Origin: Flavobacteriaceae bacterium
Lineage (GTDB): Bacteria; Bacteroidota; Bacteroidia; Flavobacteriales; Flavobacteriaceae
Assembly (NCBI GenBank): GCA_002401385.1
Contig: NVSY01000032.1
Span: 1 to 18,756, forward strand
Reading direction: 5' to 3'
DNA: 18,756 nt
Each line of letters begins with the position of its first letter. The first letter of the stretch is position 1. Below, piece by piece: positions 15,912 to 18,756 of this stretch. A program made the position numbers and the translations under genes. A model generated the notes under the pieces. That model saw nothing but the letters and a program-made list of their open reading frames with translations. It did no database searches and was not told where the DNA came from.

Positions 15912-16445
15912 TTATAATAATTTGTTTTCGTTTATTAGTGTCGAACAAATGCGTGTACAACTGTCCGAATTCATATATAAATTATGCTTTTTTCCGTGAT
16001 AAAGTGTGTAAGATATATTATTTTGCTCAAACCAAGCCTCACGTGGACGGGAATTGTCCTCTGCTCCGTAAAATAGGGCTATGTTACCAGTAGGTCTCTT
16101 GTTTTCAAGTCTTAATCTGGTCGCTGAGACGGCGAAAAACAACTTGTATTTACTGCCTTTTAGGGCTGTTTTCCAAGCAATGGTTCCTCCAATACTAAAG
16201 GCTAGAATACTGGTTTTTTTACGGGTAATTTTCGTGAGTTTTTCGATGCAAATTTCGATGCCTTTTGTTATAAAATACTGATGAATATCTGTTTCAGAAG
16301 TAATTGTGGGGTTTATTTCTGATTCTAGATAGCAGTCAAATTCCGAAATCTCAAAATCCTGCGCTAATCGGTCTAGGTATAATGCTATCCATGGACTATT
16401 TTGAAAGCCCCATAAATCCGATATCACTAGTAATTGCTCCTTCAT
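15912..16445 (-). CDS. Small alpha/beta hydrolase-like protein
   Basis: A 177-residue protein with a plausible catalytic triad: nucleophile S84 in LAFSIGGT (a G/A-x-S-x-G elbow), acid D130 in FYGAEDNSRP and H154 in YHGKKHNLY. It starts LLVISDLWGF, typical of a hydrolase first strand, with no signal peptide. At this length it lacks most of the cap, like the small dienelactone-hydrolase or thioesterase-like members. The stop codon is 1 bp from the ATG of the 606-residue protein, so the two are surely co-translated and perhaps cooperate. Substrate unknown; a lipase or thioesterase label would be guesswork. Confidence 0.75.
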   Translation of the reverse strand: MKEQLLVISDLWGFQNSPWIALYLDRLAQDFEISEFDCYLESEINPTITSETDIHQYFITKGIEICIEKLTKITRKKTSILAFSIGGTIAWKTALKGSKYKLFFAVSATRLRLENKRPTGNIALFYGAEDNSRPREAWFEQNNISYTLYHGKKHNLYMNSDSCTRICSTLINENKLL

Positions 16446-16739
16446 TGTTGTTTTAAATCATTGAAATACATTGCTTCATGAATTGTTTTAATGTGCTAAA
16501 TTAATGGATTTTAAAAGAATTTAAAAGTTAAATCGTTTAATTTGCTATGCGTAAATAACAATCTCAAAAAATTTAAAAGTATATTTTACAGTTTTGTGTT
16601 TCTCAAAGTAGTTATAGGATAACTCTAAGCTTAAAAAGAAGAAGTATTAATTGTTTATTTTAAATTTACGTGTGTTATTGAAGCTGTTTTCTTTAAAACC
16701 GGCATTTATTTTAATACTTTAGCCAAAAAAACTATTTAT
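16446..16739. other. Divergent intergenic region between hydrolase and mlaE
   Basis: About 294 AT-rich bases without a gene. Minus-strand TAATTTAG (16496-16503) and plus-strand TACTTTAG (16715-16722) each differ from TAnnTTTG by one base and could be the -7 elements of the two divergent units. Three copies of A(A/T)TTTAAAAG occur at 16508-16517, 16518-16527 and 16570-16579, the first two in tandem. They may be regulator boxes or chance. Confidence 0.4.
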
Positions 16740-17480
16740 ATGAACTACCTAAGATCCATAGGGAAGTACTTTTTAATGCTGAAACAGGTGTTTAAGAAAC
16801 CTCAAAAATGGAAGATATTTAACGAGATGTTATTTAGAGAAATTGAAGATTTAGGACTTAAATCCGTTGGGATTGTTGTCTTTATTTCTTTTTTTATCGG
16901 TGGAGTTGTAGCGATCCAAACAGCATTGAATGTGGATAGTCCATTTATTCCTAAGTACTTGATTGGTTTTGCTACCAAACGTTCTGTTATTCTTGAATTC
17001 GCACCTACATTTATGGCCATTATTTTGGCAGGTAAAGTTGGGTCCTATATTACTTCTAGTATGGGGACTATGCGGGTGACAGAACAGATTGATGCGCTGG
17101 AAGTAATGGGTATAAATTCTTTAAATTACTTAGTGCTACCTAAAATTATAGCGGTCTTGTTTTTTTACCCATTGCTGGTGGTTATAGCGATGTTTTTAGG
17201 GATTGTGGGTGGTTATTTCGCTGGAGTCCTAACAGGGTTGTTCTTTGCGGAAGACTATATTTATGGGATTCAGTTAGATTTTAATCCGTTTTTTGTGTTT
17301 TATGCCATTATTAAGATTTTGGTGTTTGCCTTTGTTATTGCTACGGTACCAGCTTACCATGGGTATTATGTAAAAGGAGGTTCCTTGGAAGTAGGACGTG
17401 CAAGTACACAAGCAGTGGTTTGGACCAGTGTAATAATAGTAGTGCTGAATTATTTTTTAACACAAATGCTTTTAGGATAA
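16740..17480 (+). CDS. mlaE: MlaE-type ABC transporter permease
   Basis: Inner-membrane permease of the MlaFEDB-type phospholipid transporter that keeps outer-membrane lipid asymmetry. The 246 residues are the usual length. Several hydrophobic helices are visible, including IVVFISFFIGGVVAIQTAL and the later segments VLFFYPLLVVIAMFLGIVGG and KILVFAFVIATVPAYHGYYV. The diagnostic segment is ILAGKVGSYITSSMGTMRVTEQIDALEVMGI with the EQIDALEVMG core. The C-terminus has the GRASTQAVVWTSVIIVVLNYFLTQ helix. It is followed after 3 bp by mlaF, so they are translationally linked. The MCE substrate-binding subunit MlaD is not in the window. Confidence 0.93.
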   Translation: MNYLRSIGKYFLMLKQVFKKPQKWKIFNEMLFREIEDLGLKSVGIVVFISFFIGGVVAIQTALNVDSPFIPKYLIGFATKRSVILEFAPTFMAIILAGKVGSYITSSMGTMRVTEQIDALEVMGINSLNYLVLPKIIAVLFFYPLLVVIAMFLGIVGGYFAGVLTGLFFAEDYIYGIQLDFNPFFVFYAIIKILVFAFVIATVPAYHGYYVKGGSLEVGRASTQAVVWTSVIIVVLNYFLTQMLLG

Positions 17481-17483
17481 GTT

Positions 17484-18248
17484 ATGATAGTAGTAGAAAA
17501 TTTAATCAAAAAATTTGGAGATACAGCCGTCTTAAAAGGAATCAGTACCACCTTTGAAAAAGGGAAAACCAATATGATCATTGGGCAGTCTGGTTCTGGA
17601 AAAACAGTGTTTTTAAAATGCTTGGTAGGATTGCATACGGCGGATGGCGGTATTATTTCCTTTGATGGACGTAAGCATATAGACATGACAATTAAAACAC
17701 GTAGGCAGCTCAGAAAAGAGATTGGCATGGTGTTTCAAGGGAGTGCTTTGTATGATTCTTTAACCGTAGAGGAAAATGTAATGTTTCCTTTAAAGATGTT
17801 TACAAATGATGGGCAGAAAGCAATGTTGCATCGTGTAAACGAGGTGTTGGAACGTGTGAATTTAGCCGATGCCAATTATAAATACCCTACAGAACTCTCT
17901 GGTGGGATGCAAAAACGTGTGGCCATAGCTAGGGCTATTGTGATGAATCCAAAATATTTGTTTTGTGATGAACCAAACTCAGGACTAGATCCTCAAACAG
18001 CCATCGTTATTGATAATTTAATTCAGGAAATCACCAAAGAATATGAAATAATTACCGTGATAAATTCACATGATATGAACTCTGTAATGGAAATAGGTGA
18101 AAAAATCATTTTTCTTAAAAATGGAGTGTTAGCATGGGAGGGGACCAATAAAGACATGTTTAAAACTGATAATGAAGCTATTGTGGACTTTGTGTATTCA
18201 TCCAATTTATTCAAGAAAGTAAGGGAAGCATATTTAAAAGATAATTAA
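17484..18248 (+). CDS. mlaF: MlaF-type ABC transporter ATP-binding protein
   Basis: Cytoplasmic ATPase that powers the MlaE permease for phospholipid transport. The 254 residues contain the Walker A GQSGSGKT (34-41), signature LSGGM (138-142), Walker B with D162/E163 in LFCDEPNSGLDP, and the switch H196 in INSHD. The Walker B tail reads EPNSGLDP in place of the common EPTSGLDP. The C-terminal helix region after residue ~215 (DNEAIVDFVYSSNLFKKVREAYL) is typical of this branch. Start is 3 bp after the mlaE stop. An 8-bp inverted repeat at 18255-18283 shortly downstream may help terminate it, but it overlaps the tRNA promoter. Confidence 0.94.
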   Translation: MIVVENLIKKFGDTAVLKGISTTFEKGKTNMIIGQSGSGKTVFLKCLVGLHTADGGIISFDGRKHIDMTIKTRRQLRKEIGMVFQGSALYDSLTVEENVMFPLKMFTNDGQKAMLHRVNEVLERVNLADANYKYPTELSGGMQKRVAIARAIVMNPKYLFCDEPNSGLDPQTAIVIDNLIQEITKEYEIITVINSHDMNSVMEIGEKIIFLKNGVLAWEGTNKDMFKTDNEAIVDFVYSSNLFKKVREAYLKDN

Positions 18249-18260
18249 TTTTAAAAGCAC

Positions 18261-18290
18261 TTGTGTAATCGAAATAAGTGCTTATATTTG
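18261..18290 (+). promoter_or_regulatory. tRNA-Lys promoter
   Basis: TTG (18261-18263), 19 bp, then TATATTTG (18283-18290): a perfect match to the Bacteroidota TTG / N19 / TAnnTTTG promoter. The tRNA begins 17 bp after the -7 box. AAGCACTT (18255-18262) and AAGTGCTT (18276-18283) form an inverted repeat across the promoter. Confidence 0.9.
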
Positions 18291-18307
18291 CACCCGCTAA
18301 GGCACTA

Positions 18308-18380
18308 GACCTGGTAGCTCAGTTGGTAGAGCACCTCCCTTTTAAGGAGGTGGTCCTGGGTTCGAGCCCCAGCCAGGTCA
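18308..18380 (+). tRNA. tRNA-Lys (anticodon TTT)
   Basis: A complete 73-nt cloverleaf. The acceptor stem GACCTGG (18308-18314) pairs with CCAGGTC (18373-18379) with discriminator A. The D arm reads GTAGCTCAGTTGGTAGAGC. The anticodon stem CCTCC/GGAGG (18334-18338, 18346-18350) holds loop CTTTTAA with anticodon TTT at 18341-18343, reading AAA/AAG lysine codons. The T arm is CTGGGTTCGAGCCCCAG. CCA is not encoded, so it is added after transcription. Confidence 0.98.
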
Positions 18381-18381
18381 C

Positions 18382-18416
18382 AAAAAAAGCAACTCATATC
18401 GAGTTGCTTTTTTTTT
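18382..18416 (+). terminator. tRNA-Lys terminator
   Basis: A stem of up to 14 bp pairs 18382-18395 with 18401-18414 (core GCAACTC/GAGTTGC) around a five-base loop and runs into a T tract. It begins 2 nt after the tRNA 3' end. Confidence 0.92.
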
Positions 18417-18417
18417 G

Positions 18418-18443
18418 TAAAGACGCAATGCATTACGTCTTTA
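18418..18443. repeat. 26-bp near-perfect palindrome after the tRNA terminator
   Basis: TAAAGACGCAATG (18418-18430) is followed directly by CATTACGTCTTTA (18431-18443), its reverse complement but for one position. The AGACGCAATGCATT core resembles small palindromic elements scattered between genes in some Bacteroidota and cyanobacteria. Function unknown. Confidence 0.55.
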
Positions 18444-18452
18444 CTGAAACAT

Positions 18453-18668
18453 GTGAAATCGGGTTTTAAGCCTCATAAAAACGGTGTGTCATTAAAAAAA
18501 GTAAAAAATGATAACAAAAAATCAATTTTACTAATTGGAATTTTAGTCCTATTTATTTCCTGTTATAATACTATTTCTGGAAAATCTATAAAATCAAACC
18601 TAGTCGGATTTATTTTAGGAATTGGTTTTGTTCTCCGTTACTTTGAATTGAATAAATTAAGCAAATAA
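18453..18668 (+). CDS. Small predicted membrane protein
   Basis: A 71-residue reading frame with a basic N-terminal part (KPHKNGVSLKKVKNDNKK) and two hydrophobic segments: SILLIGILVLFISCYNTI (residues ~24-41) and LVGFILGIGFVLRYF (residues ~50-64). It resembles short two-helix inner-membrane proteins. No ATG is available in frame; GTG at 18453 or GTG at 18486 must serve, so the start is uncertain. A good terminator follows 12 bp after the stop, which argues that the frame is transcribed. No family recognised. Confidence 0.5.
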   Translation: MKSGFKPHKNGVSLKKVKNDNKKSILLIGILVLFISCYNTISGKSIKSNLVGFILGIGFVLRYFELNKLSK

Positions 18669-18680
18669 ATTACTTACCTG

Positions 18681-18707
18681 AAAAAAAACAGAAGTGCTGT
18701 TTTTTTT
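18681..18707 (+). terminator. Terminator after the small membrane protein
   Basis: AAAAAAAACAG (18681-18691) pairs with CTGTTTTTTTT (18697-18707) around the loop AAGTG. The stem is mostly A/T, with only two G/C pairs. It may work on both strands. Confidence 0.65.
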
Positions 18708-18756
18708 AAAAAACATACAATAAGCTGAAAATAAGCACACCATACTTGCTGTTTTA

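Noticed and set aside
18278..18469. 63-codon open frame across the tRNA-Lys gene
   Set aside because: Its first part is a translation of the tRNA cloverleaf and promoter; such frames (LVAQLVEHLP-type) are a well-known artefact.

Overview
The window comes from a member of the Bacteroidota, almost certainly the family Flavobacteriaceae. The evidence is AT-rich DNA with weak Shine-Dalgarno sequences, promoters of the TTG / TAnnTTTG type, a gliding-motility lipoprotein gene (gldJ) divergent from a type IX secretion gene (porV), a FabV-type enoyl reductase and a group III truncated haemoglobin. Most of the window is chromosomal housekeeping DNA. No transposase, integrase, phage gene or CRISPR array is visible.

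Layout. (1) 20-1933, plus strand: glyceraldehyde-3-phosphate dehydrogenase and a BadF/BadG-type sugar kinase, closed by a bidirectional hairpin at 2029-2066. (2) 2122-5157, minus strand: gldJ, a strong terminator, then murF. (3) 5540-9910, plus strand: porV, cytidine deaminase, truncated haemoglobin and a KAS III-like condensing enzyme, tightly spaced as an operon, then fabV with its own promoter and terminator. (4) 10128-13831, minus strand: a copper-handling unit made of a regulator that joins a metal-binding-like CxxC segment to an AraC helix-turn-helix, a Cu(I) P-type ATPase, a small HMA protein and a pentapeptide-repeat protein. Two direct repeats 21 bp apart, just upstream of the ATPase promoter, look like the regulator's binding site. 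(5) 14090-16445, minus strand: an unrecognised two-gene unit, a small alpha/beta hydrolase followed after 1 bp by a 606-residue protein whose first ~345 residues resemble a nitronate monooxygenase-type FMN barrel, with a cysteine-containing and coiled-coil C-terminal part. (6) 16740-18668, plus strand: MlaE/MlaF-type lipid ABC transporter genes, tRNA-Lys(TTT) with an excellent promoter and terminator, and a small predicted membrane protein.

The least understood part is region 5, a candidate for an undescribed enzyme pair. The copper unit (region 4) is a well-supported local circuit with an unusual regulator. Also noteworthy are the absence of porU between gldJ and porV, and two palindromic or hairpin intergenic elements (10009-10088 and 18418-18443) that look like dispersed genomic repeats.
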